64,000 bases of DNA from Lentzea kentuckyensis (GTDB lineage: Bacteria > Actinomycetota > Actinomycetes > Mycobacteriales > Pseudonocardiaceae). Positions 35,823 through 45,766 of the stretch are shown piece by piece. The notes beneath the pieces were generated by a model. The model saw only the letters and a program-made list of their open reading frames with translations. It had not been told where the DNA came from and searched no databases. Numbering within the stretch: position 1 is the first letter of the stretch; every line of letters begins with the position of its first letter. Location: assembly GCF_002150765.1 (NCBI RefSeq), contig NZ_MUYM01000028.1, forward strand, positions 130,815 to 194,814, written 5' to 3'. A program made the position numbers and the translations under genes.

Positions 35823-35855
35823 GTGCGCAACGGCCTGAAACCGCGGAGGAAACCC

Positions 35856-36209
35856 ATGCCATACGCCTTCGACTCCGAGCTCGCGCCCTGGATCGAGAGA
35901 ATCCCAGCCCGCGACCTCGTGAACTACCAGGCCATTCGTGCCATGGACCCCGCGGCTCTCGCCGGCATGCCGGTGTACGAATCGGCCGTTCCGTTCCACA
36001 CCTTCGATGTGGCGGTCCCCGATCCGAAAGGCGCACCTGATGTGCGGTTGCGCGTCCACACCCCGTCAGGGTACAAGAACGCGCCGTTTCCGAAGCGTCT
36101 CGGTCGTGAGGACGAGTTCGCGCGACTGGTGATCGACATCATCGGGAACGACTACCTCAACGGCGAGGTCATCTGTCAGGACGGCGCGCTACGACTGGCG
36201 TCGCCATGA
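35856..36209 (+). pseudogene. Hybrid of a hydrolase N-terminus and an SDR C-terminus
   Basis: The first 75 or so residues ([35 protein letters not shown]) are the start of an HSL-type alpha/beta hydrolase. From [15 protein letters not shown] on, the sequence is the C-terminus of an HSD10-type short-chain dehydrogenase ([20 protein letters not shown]). The frame is continuous through the joint, so a 117-residue chimera is encoded by an in-frame deletion between two former genes. Neither active site is present, so catalysis is not expected. Confidence 0.75.
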
Positions 36210-37126
36210 ACCTCGACGCGTTTCACCCCGATCTCCGTGGGATCGCGCGATGGCTTCCGCGTAACGCGGTCAGCGCTCGACGACTTCGTCTGATGAGGAC
36301 GGTCGACCGGCTACGTGGACTGCGCCGCGCCAAGAGCGTCGTTGTCGAGGCAGTCGGCTCGATCTCGGTTCGGATGTACCAACCGGCGGCAGGTGTCACC
36401 ATGCCATCTCCAGCGCTGCTGTGGATTCACGGCGGCGGGTACGTGATGGGCACGGCGGCCCTCGACGACGCAGTATGCCGCCACTTCGCTCGTGAACTCG
36501 GCATCATCGTCGCCTCGGTCGACCATCGCCTCGCACCGGAGTACCCGTTTCCGATTCCGCTGCACGACTGCCACGACGCGCTCACCTGGTTGGCCGGCCG
36601 TCCGGACGTCGATGCCACCCGCATCGCCATCGGCGGAGCCTGTGCGGGCGGGGGACTCGCCGCTGCGCTGGCGCTGTTCGCCCGCGAGCGCGGAGAAGTG
36701 CGGCCTGTCTTCCAGTTGCTGACCTATCCGATGATCGACGACCGGACCACCACGCGCTCCGATGTCGACGAGACCAACTATCGCGGCTGGGGCAACGCTG
36801 CCAACCGCTTCGGCTGGCAGTCCTACCTGAGGGCCACGCCGGGATCGTCCGGCATCAGCGATCTCGCCGCGCCGGCGCGGTGCGCGGACCTGTCCGGACT
36901 GCCACCGGCCTGGATCGGCACCGGCTCACTGGATCTGTTCTGCGAGGAAGACATCGCCTACGCCAACGGCCTGACTGCGGCAGGGGTCGAGTGCGAGCTG
37001 CTGGTGATCGGTGGCGCCTTCCACGGCTTCGACCTCGCTTCACCGTGTGCCGGTATATCCCGGCGGTTCCGCGCCGCCCAGGTCAAGGCGCTCGCGAACG
37101 CCCTGACCTCAACCACGAAGGAGTAA
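36206..37126 (+). CDS. HSL-family alpha/beta hydrolase with Cys at the nucleophile position
   Basis: A 306-residue protein of the hormone-sensitive-lipase family with the oxyanion motif [20 protein letters not shown], and late Asp/His ([19 protein letters not shown]). The nucleophile elbow, usually GxSAGG, reads G-A-C146-A-G-G (codon TGT at 36641). So the catalytic Ser is replaced by Cys. It overlaps the hybrid gene by 4 bp (ATGA) and is followed 3 bp later by a P450 gene. Confidence 0.88.
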   Translation: MNLDAFHPDLRGIARWLPRNAVSARRLRLMRTVDRLRGLRRAKSVVVEAVGSISVRMYQPAAGVTMPSPALLWIHGGGYVMGTAALDDAVCRHFARELGIIVASVDHRLAPEYPFPIPLHDCHDALTWLAGRPDVDATRIAIGGACAGGGLAAALALFARERGEVRPVFQLLTYPMIDDRTTTRSDVDETNYRGWGNAANRFGWQSYLRATPGSSGISDLAAPARCADLSGLPPAWIGTGSLDLFCEEDIAYANGLTAAGVECELLVIGGAFHGFDLASPCAGISRRFRAAQVKALANALTSTTKE

Positions 37127-37129
37127 CCG

Positions 37130-38320
37130 ATGACGGCGCCCCAGCTTCCCTTCGACCGTCCCAATGCACTTGAAGCCGCGCCCTTGTACGCCGTGCTGCG
37201 ACGGGAGGCACCGTTGACACGAGTGATCACCCCGGCCGGTGACCCCGCTTGGCTGGTGACCTCCTACGCCGAGGCGAAGCAGATATTCGGCGATCCGCGC
37301 CTCGGCCGCTCGCATCCCGAGCCGGAGAAGGCGTCCCGGGTTTCGGAGGCGGCGTTGGCCGGTGGGCCCAGGGTCAGCTACGCCGACGAGAAGCGCGAGC
37401 ACGAGCGGATGCGCAGGCTGTTGACACCGGCGTTCTCGGCACCCCGGATGAGACGGCTGACCGAACGAATCCAGGAGCTGACCGCCGGCTGCCTGGACGA
37501 CATGCAGGCCATGCAGGGCGAAACGGTGGACCTGCACGAACTGTTGGCGTTCCCGTTGCCGGCACTGGTGATCTGCGACCTGCTGGGCGTTCCGCACGGC
37601 GACCGCGCTTTCTTCCGCGGCCTGTCCGAACGGGTCGGCGGCATGTACGACGCCGCGGACGCTCAAGCGGCACTGATGGAGTTCATGACCTACACCTATC
37701 GCCTGGCCGCGGTCAAACGGGAGAATCCGGGCCCCGATGTCATCTCCGACCTGGTCGCCGCCCAGGTCGACGATCCCACGTTCAGCGATCGCGATGTGGC
37801 CATGCTCGCCGTGGCCCTGTTGTTCGCAGGACATGAGACGACCGCTGCCCGCATCGACTTCGGCGTGCTCTGGTTGCTGTCCGATCCGCGGCGGCGAGAC
37901 CGGTTCGCAGGCGATCCCGATGGCGAGATCAACGCGACGGTCGAAGAGATCCTGCGGATGACCGCGACCTCGGGGACCGGCGTGCTGCGCTATTCCCACG
38001 AGGACCTGGAGATCGGCGGAACCAGCATTGCCCGCGGCGACCTGGTCCTGATCAACAACGACGCGGCGAACCGCGATGCCGCGGTGTTTCCCGACCCGGA
38101 CGAGTTCAGTCCTGATCGCAAACCCAACGTGCACCTGGCCTTCGGTCACGGCATGCACGCGTGCATCGGAGCCAACCTCGCCCGCACCGAGCTGCGCATC
38201 GTCTTTCCCGCGTTGTTCCGCCGGTTTCCCGGTCTTCGCTTGGCCGTGGACCTGGCCGACATCAAGGTCATCGCGAACCAGGCGACTGGTCGCGTGGACC
38301 GGGTTCCGGTCACATGGTGA
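37130..38320 (+). CDS. Cytochrome P450
   Basis: A 396-residue P450 with I-helix AGHETT, an ExxR at EEILRM, and heme loop [10 protein letters not shown] with Cys345. It is only distantly related to the two cassette P450s. It is co-transcribed with the hydrolase upstream (3-bp gap). It has no ferredoxin of its own nearby and probably borrows one from the cassettes. It is convergent with the acyl-CoA synthetase gene. Confidence 0.93.
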   Translation: MTAPQLPFDRPNALEAAPLYAVLRREAPLTRVITPAGDPAWLVTSYAEAKQIFGDPRLGRSHPEPEKASRVSEAALAGGPRVSYADEKREHERMRRLLTPAFSAPRMRRLTERIQELTAGCLDDMQAMQGETVDLHELLAFPLPALVICDLLGVPHGDRAFFRGLSERVGGMYDAADAQAALMEFMTYTYRLAAVKRENPGPDVISDLVAAQVDDPTFSDRDVAMLAVALLFAGHETTAARIDFGVLWLLSDPRRRDRFAGDPDGEINATVEEILRMTATSGTGVLRYSHEDLEIGGTSIARGDLVLINNDAANRDAAVFPDPDEFSPDRKPNVHLAFGHGMHACIGANLARTELRIVFPALFRRFPGLRLAVDLADIKVIANQATGRVDRVPVTW

Positions 38321-38342
38321 AAAGACTGGACGAGCCAGCTGT

Positions 38343-39917
38343 TCAGAGCGCCGGACGGGCGGCCTGGGCGAGGGTTTCGGCGGCCCACCGGTAGTCCGGT
38401 TTGCCTGCCGGGGACCGTTGGATGCGGGGGACGACGTGGGTGAGGCGGGGGAGTTTGTAGCGCGCGATCATGGGGGCGAGGTGGGTTTCGAGTTCCCGCA
38501 GGGTCGGGGTCGTCGCGGTGGGGTGTAGCTGGAGCACTGCGGCGACTTTCTGTCCCCATCGAGGGTCCGGGATTCCGGCGACGACGGCATCGACGATCGC
38601 GGGGTGGGTCTTGAGTGCGGCTTCGACCTCTTCCGGATAGATCTTCTCGCCGCCGGAGTTGATGCAGATGGAGCCACGTCCGAGGAAGTGGACGGTGCGG
38701 TCGCTGTCCACAGTGGCCAGATCGCCGGACAGGACCCAGCGGACGCCGTCGATCTCGACGAAGGTACGGGACGTCTTGCCGGGATCGCCGTAGTAGCCCA
38801 GTGCGATGTGGCCGCGTCGAGCGACCTGGCCCACCACGTCACTGCCGGGCGTGACCGGCCTGAGGGTGTCATCGAGGACCGTGGTGGCGTCGTTGACGGT
38901 GAAGCGCAGACTCCGGTCCACCCCGACTCCGCTGTGCCCGGTCTCCGTGGATCCGAAACTGTCCACTATGTACAGCTCGGACAGGTGAGCGTGCAGCCGG
39001 TCGCGGACGGGCTGGGTGAGCAACGCGCCGGCGCTGACGATGATGTGCAGTGACGGCAAGGCCTGGGGTCGGTCGTCGAGGGCTTCGATGAGCGGCATGG
39101 CCATCGCGTCGCCGACGATCATCATGGTCTGGCAGTCCTGCTCCGCGATGACGCGGACCGCTCCGGCGCCGGAGTACTTGCGGACGAGGCAGACCTTGCC
39201 GCCGGCCAGGAAGGTGATGAACGTGGCGAGGACAGCGGTGCCGTGCATCAGCGGTGGCGCGGCGAACATCACCAGGGGAGTGGTGGCCGCCGCGCGAGGA
39301 CCGGCGTCCTCAGGTTTCGCCAGCGGTGGCACGCCGCTGCTCATGCCGCCGAAGAGCAGATCCTCGTGCCGCCACACGACGCCCTTGGGCATGCCGGTGG
39401 TGCCGCCGGTGTAGATGATCATCAGATCGTCGGCGGAGCGCTCGGGAAAACCCGCGCGGTCATCGGGTTGAGCGGCCAGCGCGTCCTCGTACCGAAGGGC
39501 GCCGGGAGGGCGTTCGGCATCGGGACCAACGGCAAGCAGATGCCGCAGCTTTGGCACGTCCGGCGCAACGGCGGCCACCCGGTCGGCGAACTCGGTGTCG
39601 TACACCAATCCCACGAGATCGGCGTTGTCGTACAGGTAACGCAACTCGTCGCGGACGTACCGGTAGTTCACGTTGATGGGCACCGCGCGGATCTTGAGCA
39701 GCGCGAGCATGGTTTCCAGGTACTCGGCGCCGTTCATCAGGTGGCAGCCGACGTGGTCGCCGGCGCCGATGCCAGCCGCGGTGAAGTGGTGGGCGAGCCG
39801 GTTGGCGCGCCGGTCGAGTTCCCGATAGGTCAGGGTCCGTCCCTCGACGTACAGGGCATTCCGCTCGGGGACCGCGTCGACGACGTGCTCGAACAGGTCG
39901 GCCAGGTTGAATTCCAT
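38343..39917 (-). CDS. Acyl-CoA synthetase (AMP-forming)
   Basis: A 524-residue adenylate-forming enzyme that activates a carboxylic acid to its CoA ester through an acyl-AMP. It has the P-loop YTGGTTGMPKGV, motif FGSTETGHSG, SGDLATVD, and GRGSICINSGGEKIYPEEVE near the hinge, with the catalytic Lys in RSPAGKPDYRW. The start at ATG 39917 gives the expected N-terminus. It is followed upstream by a PPOX gene in the same direction and fits activation of a lipid-like or ring-degradation acid. Confidence 0.9.
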   Translation of the reverse strand: MEFNLADLFEHVVDAVPERNALYVEGRTLTYRELDRRANRLAHHFTAAGIGAGDHVGCHLMNGAEYLETMLALLKIRAVPINVNYRYVRDELRYLYDNADLVGLVYDTEFADRVAAVAPDVPKLRHLLAVGPDAERPPGALRYEDALAAQPDDRAGFPERSADDLMIIYTGGTTGMPKGVVWRHEDLLFGGMSSGVPPLAKPEDAGPRAAATTPLVMFAAPPLMHGTAVLATFITFLAGGKVCLVRKYSGAGAVRVIAEQDCQTMMIVGDAMAMPLIEALDDRPQALPSLHIIVSAGALLTQPVRDRLHAHLSELYIVDSFGSTETGHSGVGVDRSLRFTVNDATTVLDDTLRPVTPGSDVVGQVARRGHIALGYYGDPGKTSRTFVEIDGVRWVLSGDLATVDSDRTVHFLGRGSICINSGGEKIYPEEVEAALKTHPAIVDAVVAGIPDPRWGQKVAAVLQLHPTATTPTLRELETHLAPMIARYKLPRLTHVVPRIQRSPAGKPDYRWAAETLAQAARPAL

Positions 39918-39928
39918 CGTCCTGCCCC

Positions 39929-40426
39929 TCACAGGTGGGCGGCGGTGCTGCCACCGAGCGGAAGAGCGGGCAGGCCGAGCTTGCGGTGATCCCACGACCG
40001 GGTGTGCGTGACGTCGACCCGCACGGCGACCCTCTTGGCGAGCATGAACTCCACCATCGGCCGGACTTCCTCGGTGTAGGGCCCGTTGTAGCGCTCCCAC
40101 ACGCTCACACCGACCGCCCACAACGCGTCCGGGTCGTCAACGATCGTGGCTCGCCCTTCGAGCGAGACACCGCGCAACGTGTCGTAGGTGTGGCCGGTCT
40201 CGACCATCACGGTGACCCTGTTGTCCCGGCGGAGGTTCACGGCCTTCTGCGACTTGGCCTTGGTCTCGAACCACACCACCCCGTCGATCACCGCGTACCA
40301 CATGGCGACGAGATGGGGCTGGCCGGAAGGAGCGATCGTGGCGAGCGTGGCGACGCGCTGTTCGTTCAGGAACCGGGCGATCTCGTCGGCGGACATCACG
40401 ATCTGCTGCCGCTGGTTCACTCCCAT
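39929..40426 (-). CDS. PPOX-class flavin/F420-binding protein
   Basis: A 165-residue split-beta-barrel protein (FLNEQRVATLATIAPSGQPHLVAMWY, VWFETKAKSQKAVNLRRD, GVSLEGRATIVDD). These belong to the pyridoxamine 5'-phosphate oxidase-like family, whose actinobacterial members often bind FMN or F420. AAAGGGG lies just before the ATG at 40426. It forms an operon with the acyl-CoA synthetase gene (11-bp gap) and is divergent from the TetR gene at 40472. Confidence 0.85.
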   Translation of the reverse strand: MGVNQRQQIVMSADEIARFLNEQRVATLATIAPSGQPHLVAMWYAVIDGVVWFETKAKSQKAVNLRRDNRVTVMVETGHTYDTLRGVSLEGRATIVDDPDALWAVGVSVWERYNGPYTEEVRPMVEFMLAKRVAVRVDVTHTRSWDHRKLGLPALPLGGSTAAHL

Positions 40427-40446
40427 GAGAGCCCCTTTGCCGCTCG

Positions 40447-40480
40447 ATGAGACTTAGTCCAGAATGAGACTATGTCTCAT
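40447..40480. promoter_or_regulatory. Operator of the TetR/PPOX divergent pair
   Basis: ATGAGAC, TAT, GTCTCAT at 40464-40480 is a perfect inverted repeat that overlaps the TetR start codon (40472). A further ATGAGAC half-site begins at 40447, 17 bp upstream. The position in a 45-bp divergent gap suggests autorepression and control of the PPOX/acyl-CoA synthetase operon. Confidence 0.75.
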
Positions 40481-41068
40481 AGTGAAGCGGACGGCCTCGC
40501 CGTCCGCAAGAGGCGGGCGACGCATACGCGCATCGCCGCCTCCGCGGCACGGCTCGCCGGCGCACAGGGGGTCGGCAACACCACGGTCGATCAGATCGCG
40601 CGGGACGCCGAAGTCGCGCGCGCGACGTTCTTCCGCTACTTCGACACCAAGGAAAGCGCTGTCGCCGAAGGGGTCACCGGCCCCTGGCTCACCCTGGTCA
40701 CCGAGGCGATCGCCCGTCAGCCCGATCACCTGCCCGCGAAAGAGGCCGTGGTGAGCGCCTTCGGCGAACTCGCAGGGGAGTTCCCCGCATATGTCAGCCA
40801 GATCCGGGAACTGGCCGTGCTCACCCGCGGATCACCGGCCCTCGGCGCCTGGACCGCGCAGGCCTACCAACGCTACGAGCACGCCATCGCCGAACTGCTC
40901 GTCCCACGCATCCCCGACGTCACCGAACGCGACCCACGACCACACCTGCTCGCCGCACTCGCAATGGCCTCGGTCCGCATTTCGCTCGACGACTGGATCC
41001 GGCACGGAGGCGACCTGCCCGCTCTCATCCACCGCGCTCTCGCGTCGATCTCCGTCGGGACGGCGTGA
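40472..41068 (+). CDS. TetR-family regulator
   Basis: A 198-residue protein with helix-turn-helix TTVDQIARDAEVARATFFRYFDTKES and a helical ligand domain. It is divergent from the PPOX/acyl-CoA synthetase operon and has a palindrome at its own start. It is convergent with the P450 at 41085 (16-bp gap). Confidence 0.9.
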   Translation: MSHSEADGLAVRKRRATHTRIAASAARLAGAQGVGNTTVDQIARDAEVARATFFRYFDTKESAVAEGVTGPWLTLVTEAIARQPDHLPAKEAVVSAFGELAGEFPAYVSQIRELAVLTRGSPALGAWTAQAYQRYEHAIAELLVPRIPDVTERDPRPHLLAALAMASVRISLDDWIRHGGDLPALIHRALASISVGTA

Positions 41069-41084
41069 ACGGCCGCGCCGATGC

Positions 41085-42341
41085 TCAGCTCGTGTGGACG
41101 AGCAGGCTGTTCACGCCGTGCACGATCGAGGTCGTCCGGAACGCGGGATGCGCTTCGGCCAGGCGCATGTCGGGAAAGCGGCGGAGCAGGGCGGGGTAGG
41201 CCGCGCGAAGCTCCATTCGTGCCAGCTCCGCCCCGATGCAGCGGTGCGCGCCGTGGCCGAAGGCCAAGTGTGTACTGGCGGGGCGGGCATGGTCGAAATC
41301 GGCCGCGTGCGCGCGGTTGGCCGCTGAGAGCGATACCACGACCACATCGCCTTCCTCGATCTGCTGGTCGCCGATCCGTGTCGAGTGGCGGGCGAAGCGC
41401 GGGAACGCCACCTGCACCACGCTCAGGTGCCTCAGCAGCTCTTCCACCAACGGGCCGGCCTCGGCGTCGTTTTGCATGGACGCCCAGGCGTGTTCGTCGC
41501 GCAGCAGCACGATGGCGCCGAGTGCGAGGATTGATGCGGTGGTGTCGAAGCCGCCGGTGAGTACACCGTCGGCAAGACCTGCCAGTTCCTCGTCGCTCAC
41601 GTCGTCGCCGTGCTTGCGGATGATCGCGCCGATGAGACCGTCACCAGGGGAGCGGCGCTCGCGCTCCACGACCTTCCGCAGGTAGCTCAACGATTCCGAG
41701 ACCGCATCCAGCGCCTGGCTCGCGCCTCCGACGAGGTCGAACCGGGCGGCGGCCAGCTTCTGGAAGTGATCGTGGTCCTCGTAGGGCACGCCGAGCAGTT
41801 CGCAGATGGTCAGTGAGGGGATCGGCAGTGCGAACTCCTCGACCAGATCCACTGGGCCGGATGCTGCCGCGATCGCGTCAAGGCGCTCGGCCACGATCTC
41901 GTTGATACGCGGCACAAGCCGGGACAGCCTGCGCATGGTGAACTCGGGTGTGAGCAGCTTGCGCAGTCTCGTGTGGTCCGGCGGGTCGGTGAAGCCGAGC
42001 CCGCCGGGTGAAGGCTCGGCGTGGCCGATGGCGGCGGCGAGGCGCCGGTAGTCGTTGCTGAACGCGTTGGTGTCAGCGAGCACCGTTTCGGCTTCCGGGC
42101 GGCCGGTGACCAACCACATGCGGACGCCGAAAGGTATCTGCACGCGGTGCACCGCACCGGACTGCCTCAGCTGCTCCAACTCGGCGACCGGCACCAGCCC
42201 GTCCCGCTTGAGCGGGAGCAGCACGCGAGCGGGGAGCAGCGACAGCGAACGTGAACCGAGTCTGCCGAGCGCCCATTGCGTCACCGATCGCCGTGCGACC
42301 CAGGCCAGCACTCTGTCGCTGATCGACACCGGAGTCGTCAC
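41085..42341 (-). CDS. Cytochrome P450
   Basis: A 418-residue P450 with an unusual longer N-terminus. The I-helix reads GGFDTTA, with Phe-Asp in place of the common His-Glu. The heme loop is [10 protein letters not shown] with Cys368 and the ExxR is EELLRHL. The start overlaps a truncated methyltransferase gene by 4 bp. No ferredoxin gene is adjacent, so electron partners probably come from the cassettes nearby. Confidence 0.92.
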   Translation of the reverse strand: MTTPVSISDRVLAWVARRSVTQWALGRLGSRSLSLLPARVLLPLKRDGLVPVAELEQLRQSGAVHRVQIPFGVRMWLVTGRPEAETVLADTNAFSNDYRRLAAAIGHAEPSPGGLGFTDPPDHTRLRKLLTPEFTMRRLSRLVPRINEIVAERLDAIAAASGPVDLVEEFALPIPSLTICELLGVPYEDHDHFQKLAAARFDLVGGASQALDAVSESLSYLRKVVERERRSPGDGLIGAIIRKHGDDVSDEELAGLADGVLTGGFDTTASILALGAIVLLRDEHAWASMQNDAEAGPLVEELLRHLSVVQVAFPRFARHSTRIGDQQIEEGDVVVVSLSAANRAHAADFDHARPASTHLAFGHGAHRCIGAELARMELRAAYPALLRRFPDMRLAEAHPAFRTTSIVHGVNSLLVHTS

Positions 42342-42508
42342 GGAATCACGACCGCTCGGTCGGCGAACACTCCCGTGCCGGGCCCGAGTTCGACGACGTG
42401 CTCCGCGCGCTCCACCCCGACTCCCGCGACCACGGCGAGGCGCCGCGAGCCGGTCGCGATCGCGCCGGTGTGGCCTGGGCGGCGCAGGAACTCTCTGGCG
42501 ATGGACAT
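42338..42508 (-). pseudogene. N-terminal stub of a PmtA-like methyltransferase
   Basis: Fifty-six residues remain: [20 protein letters not shown] and [18 protein letters not shown], the start and motif I of a methyltransferase of the same group as the one at 29883. The frame then stops, joined to the start of the P450 gene (ATGA). The 130-residue remainder has been deleted, fusing the translation start of the P450 to this stub. Confidence 0.7.
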
Positions 42509-42637
42509 GGTCCCGACGCTAAAAAGGCGGACCACGCCACGCGTCCACTTTGGAGTCGCACCATCTCCTCTCCCAGTAGGAGAACGGCGCTACCGCAGTA
42601 GGACGCGGTATCGGCCGGTGGCCTCTATATTCAGGCG

Positions 42638-43729
42638 GTGCACCGCCTGTACCAATGGCTGCGCGACCATCCGTGGCTCGCGGACCTCCCTCTCTACGGC
42701 TACCTGCTGCTTCTGCCGCTGTTGCGGAACTGGTCGGACCGGCCGGTGTGGGCGCAGGCGTTGATGCTCGCCGTGATCGTGCTGGCGCTGCTGTGGCGGC
42801 GCCGTCATCCGGAACTGGCCACACTCGTCGTGCTCACCGTGGTCGCCGTGCAGCACTGGACGCGGACTTACGACGGCGTTCCCGGCGAGATCGCGATGGC
42901 GATCATGCTCTACACGCTCGTCGTGCGGGGCAAACGCCGGGCGGCGGCGGTCACCGCGGTCGGCATCGTGATCCTGGACGTGGTGGCGGGTTTCGTCTGG
43001 TCGGCGGGTACCGAGTTCAGCCCGCTGGCCGCGATAGTGGTCCTCCTGCCGATCCACCTCGCGGCGTGGGCACTGGGCGAGTTCGTCAGCAGCAGACGCG
43101 CCTTCGCCGCGGAGATCGAACGACGCGTGCTCGCCGAGGACAGGTCCCGGGTCGCGCGCGAGCTGCACGACATTCTGGCCCACACCGTGAGCGTGATGGT
43201 CCTGCAGGCCGAAGGCGCGAAGATGATCGCCCGCCAGGACCCCGAGCGAGCGGTGAAGGCCCTGGAGGCCATCGGCGGTACCGGTCGCGGAGCCATCGGG
43301 GAACTGCGCCGCCTGCTCCAGGTGTTGCACGGCGTCGAACCGCAGCTCGGCGTCGGCGATCTGGCCGAACTGGTCGCGCGATCGAGCGTCGGCCGATTGC
43401 CGGTCCTGCTGGAGGTCCGAGGTGACGGCAGCACACTGCCCGCGAGTGCGGCGCTCCAGACTTATCGGATCGTGCAGGAAGGCCTTACCAACGTGCTCAA
43501 GCACGCGCCGCCGGATGCCGAGACGAACGTGCTGGTCGACGTCGGCGACGACGTCCACATCGAAGTGGTGAACAGTGCCGGGACCGGGCGGGGGCCGACA
43601 CTGCCCTCGTCGGGGCGAGGGCTGGCCGGCGTGGCACAGCGGGTGGAGATGTTCAACGGCACCCTGCACACCGGTCCGACACCGGACGGCGGGTTCCGGC
43701 TGGCGGCAACCTTGCGGGCGGCGCCGTGA
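42638..43729 (+). CDS. NarL-type sensor histidine kinase
   Basis: A 363-residue kinase with about four to five N-terminal membrane helices (residues 15-150), HisKA_3 H-box VARELHDILAHT with His177, N-box RIVQEGLTNVLKHAP and G-box GRGLAGVAQRVEMF. Start is GTG 42638. Its stop overlaps the start of the broken response-regulator gene (GTGA). The kinase itself looks intact. Confidence 0.88.
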   Translation: MHRLYQWLRDHPWLADLPLYGYLLLLPLLRNWSDRPVWAQALMLAVIVLALLWRRRHPELATLVVLTVVAVQHWTRTYDGVPGEIAMAIMLYTLVVRGKRRAAAVTAVGIVILDVVAGFVWSAGTEFSPLAAIVVLLPIHLAAWALGEFVSSRRAFAAEIERRVLAEDRSRVARELHDILAHTVSVMVLQAEGAKMIARQDPERAVKALEAIGGTGRGAIGELRRLLQVLHGVEPQLGVGDLAELVARSSVGRLPVLLEVRGDGSTLPASAALQTYRIVQEGLTNVLKHAPPDAETNVLVDVGDDVHIEVVNSAGTGRGPTLPSSGRGLAGVAQRVEMFNGTLHTGPTPDGGFRLAATLRAAP

Positions 43730-44199
43730 CGACCTGCGTACTGGTCTGCGACGACCAGGAGCTGGCACGCGCCGGACTGCGGATGATCGTGGACCCACGA
43801 CGACCTCACGGTCGCCGGCGAGGCGGCAGACGGCGCCGCAGCGGTCGAGCAGACCATCGCACTCCGGCCGCCTGCGGGTTCGTGGTCAAGGACGCCCCAG
43901 CCGACGAGCTGCTCGTCGCGATCCGCGGCGTGCTCCAGGGCGACGCGATCGTGTCCCCGTCGGTGACCAGGCGACTGCTCGACAGATTCCTGTTCGGGCC
44001 GCCGGACACCTGCCCGCTCGACGAGCTCACCGGACGGGAACGGGACGTGCTGGTGCTCATCGGGAGCGGCCTGATCAACGGCGAGCCAGGGTGCCGGGCG
44101 TGCAACGTCCCGCATCGGTACTTCGGTACTTCGGTGCTGCACGCGGGCACATGTGACAGGCCGGCGCGGCATTCCGATCGCACCGCCACTCCGTCATGA
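43726..44199 (+). pseudogene. NarL-type response regulator, deleted and frameshifted
   Basis: The start (VLVCDDQELARAGLRMIVD) is followed, one frame off, by DDLTVAGEAADGAAAVEQTIALRP. The part carrying the phosphoacceptor Asp and the switch Thr is missing. The frame resumes at CGFVVKDAPADELLVAIRG and reaches LTGRERDVLVLIGSGL, where the recognition helix is lost. Neither phosphorylation nor DNA binding is possible. Confidence 0.8.
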
Positions 44200-45633
44200 C
44201 CGAGACTCGTTTCCCGAGTCCGAGTCGGCGGCCTGAACGGCTCGACGGCTCCGGCCGCTGGGGAGCAGCAGAGAGGCGAGGACACCGACGCCGAGCGTGC
44301 CGGCGCAGATCCAGAAACTGGCGGTGAAGCCGCTCTCGCTGGGGATGTGTTCGGTGGTGCTGGTGGCGGAGACGATCGCGGCGAGTACGGCGGTGCCGAT
44401 GCTACCGCCAATGGTGCGGGCGAGGGTGTTGAGGCTGGTGGCCACGCTGGTCTGGGCTGGTGGGACGGTGGCGATGATCGCGTTCGTCATGGCGGCGGAT
44501 GCCAGGCCGAGGCCGACGCCCATGACTGTGGACGAGATCAGCATCTGCCACGCCGCCTCGTGCGCGACGGCGAGCAGGACGAAGGACGCCCCGGCCATGA
44601 GAACGCCCAGCACCAACGGGAGTTTCGCGCCGAAGTGGCGATCCAGTGTGCCGGACAGCGGCGCGAAGATGATCATCGCCACGGCCGAGGGCAGCAGGTA
44701 GAGCCCGGCCTCGCTGACGGACTTGCCGAGGCCGTAGCCGGTCGAGACCGGCAGTTGGAGCAGCAACGGCACGAGTAGGAAGGAGCCGAACAACCCCACA
44801 CCGAAAGCGATACCGGTGATGAGCGTGGTCCACACGCCCCGGTTGGCGATCATGCGCATGTCGACCAGCGGAGTGCGGACGCGCAGTTCGACCACCACCC
44901 ACGCGGCGAGCGAGACAACCGTCCCGCCGAGCAATGCGAGTGTCACGCCGCTGCCCCAGCCCCAGCCACCGCCCTTGCTGAGCGCCAGCAGCAGGCACAC
45001 CAACCCGGCGGACAGCAGCAGCGCACCGGGCACGTCGATCCGGCCGCGCGCGCGGACCGGGGATTCCGGCACCCCGACAGCGATGCCCACGGTGGCGAGC
45101 ACGATCATGATCAGCGGGATCCAGAACAGCCAGTGCCACGACAGGGCGGACACGATCGGTCCGGCCAGCGCCGTGCCGAGGGCACCGCCTGCCCCGAGCA
45201 ACGCCGACAGCACCCCGACGGCCACGCCGAGTCGTTTGGCCGGCAGGACGTCGCGGACGATGCCGAACGCCAGTGGCAGGATCGAACCCCCCGCCCCCTG
45301 CAGGACCCGGCCGATGATCAGTACGACGAAGTTGCCGGCCAGCGCGGCGACCAGGGCGCCGCAGGCGAGCACGCCGAGGGCGATCAGCAGCACCCTGCGC
45401 CGGCCGAACATGTCGCCGAGCCGGCCCGCGATCGGAGTCGCGACGGCGCTGGCCAGCAGGTAGGCGGTCACGAGCCAGCTGATGTCCGCGGTCGACGTGT
45501 TCAACTCGACGGCGATGATCGGCAGGGCGGGGGCGATGAGCGACTGCAGCATCGCGTACACCATCCCGGCCAGCGTCAGGAAGCCGAACGCCACCGCGGG
45601 CTTCGTGCGCCGCATGGCTTGGGGGAGTGTCAC
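44194..45633 (-). CDS. MFS transporter, DHA2 (14-helix) drug-exporter type
   Basis: A 479-residue membrane protein, choosing GTG 45633 because AGGAG lies 6 bases upstream; longer starts (45696) are possible. Motif A reads GRLGDMFGRRRVL, motif C is in the fifth helix region (GALGTALAGPIVSALSWHW), and about 14 helices are visible. Such proteins export drugs or metabolites by proton antiport. It is divergent from the TetR at 45844 and probably repressed by it; it may export a product of the P450 genes. Confidence 0.9.
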   Translation of the reverse strand: MTLPQAMRRTKPAVAFGFLTLAGMVYAMLQSLIAPALPIIAVELNTSTADISWLVTAYLLASAVATPIAGRLGDMFGRRRVLLIALGVLACGALVAALAGNFVVLIIGRVLQGAGGSILPLAFGIVRDVLPAKRLGVAVGVLSALLGAGGALGTALAGPIVSALSWHWLFWIPLIMIVLATVGIAVGVPESPVRARGRIDVPGALLLSAGLVCLLLALSKGGGWGWGSGVTLALLGGTVVSLAAWVVVELRVRTPLVDMRMIANRGVWTTLITGIAFGVGLFGSFLLVPLLLQLPVSTGYGLGKSVSEAGLYLLPSAVAMIIFAPLSGTLDRHFGAKLPLVLGVLMAGASFVLLAVAHEAAWQMLISSTVMGVGLGLASAAMTNAIIATVPPAQTSVATSLNTLARTIGGSIGTAVLAAIVSATSTTEHIPSESGFTASFWICAGTLGVGVLASLLLPSGRSRRAVQAADSDSGNESRS

Positions 45634-45766
45634 ATCCGGCTCCTGCTGGAGCCTCGAGTCACTGAGCATTCGGGTCACCATCCGAGGGGAGTTCATGCAC
45701 GCCGTAGGCGTGTCAGGCGGCTGCGGTGGCGAGGGTGCGGCGGTTCACGGGTGCTTGAGCCCGGAT

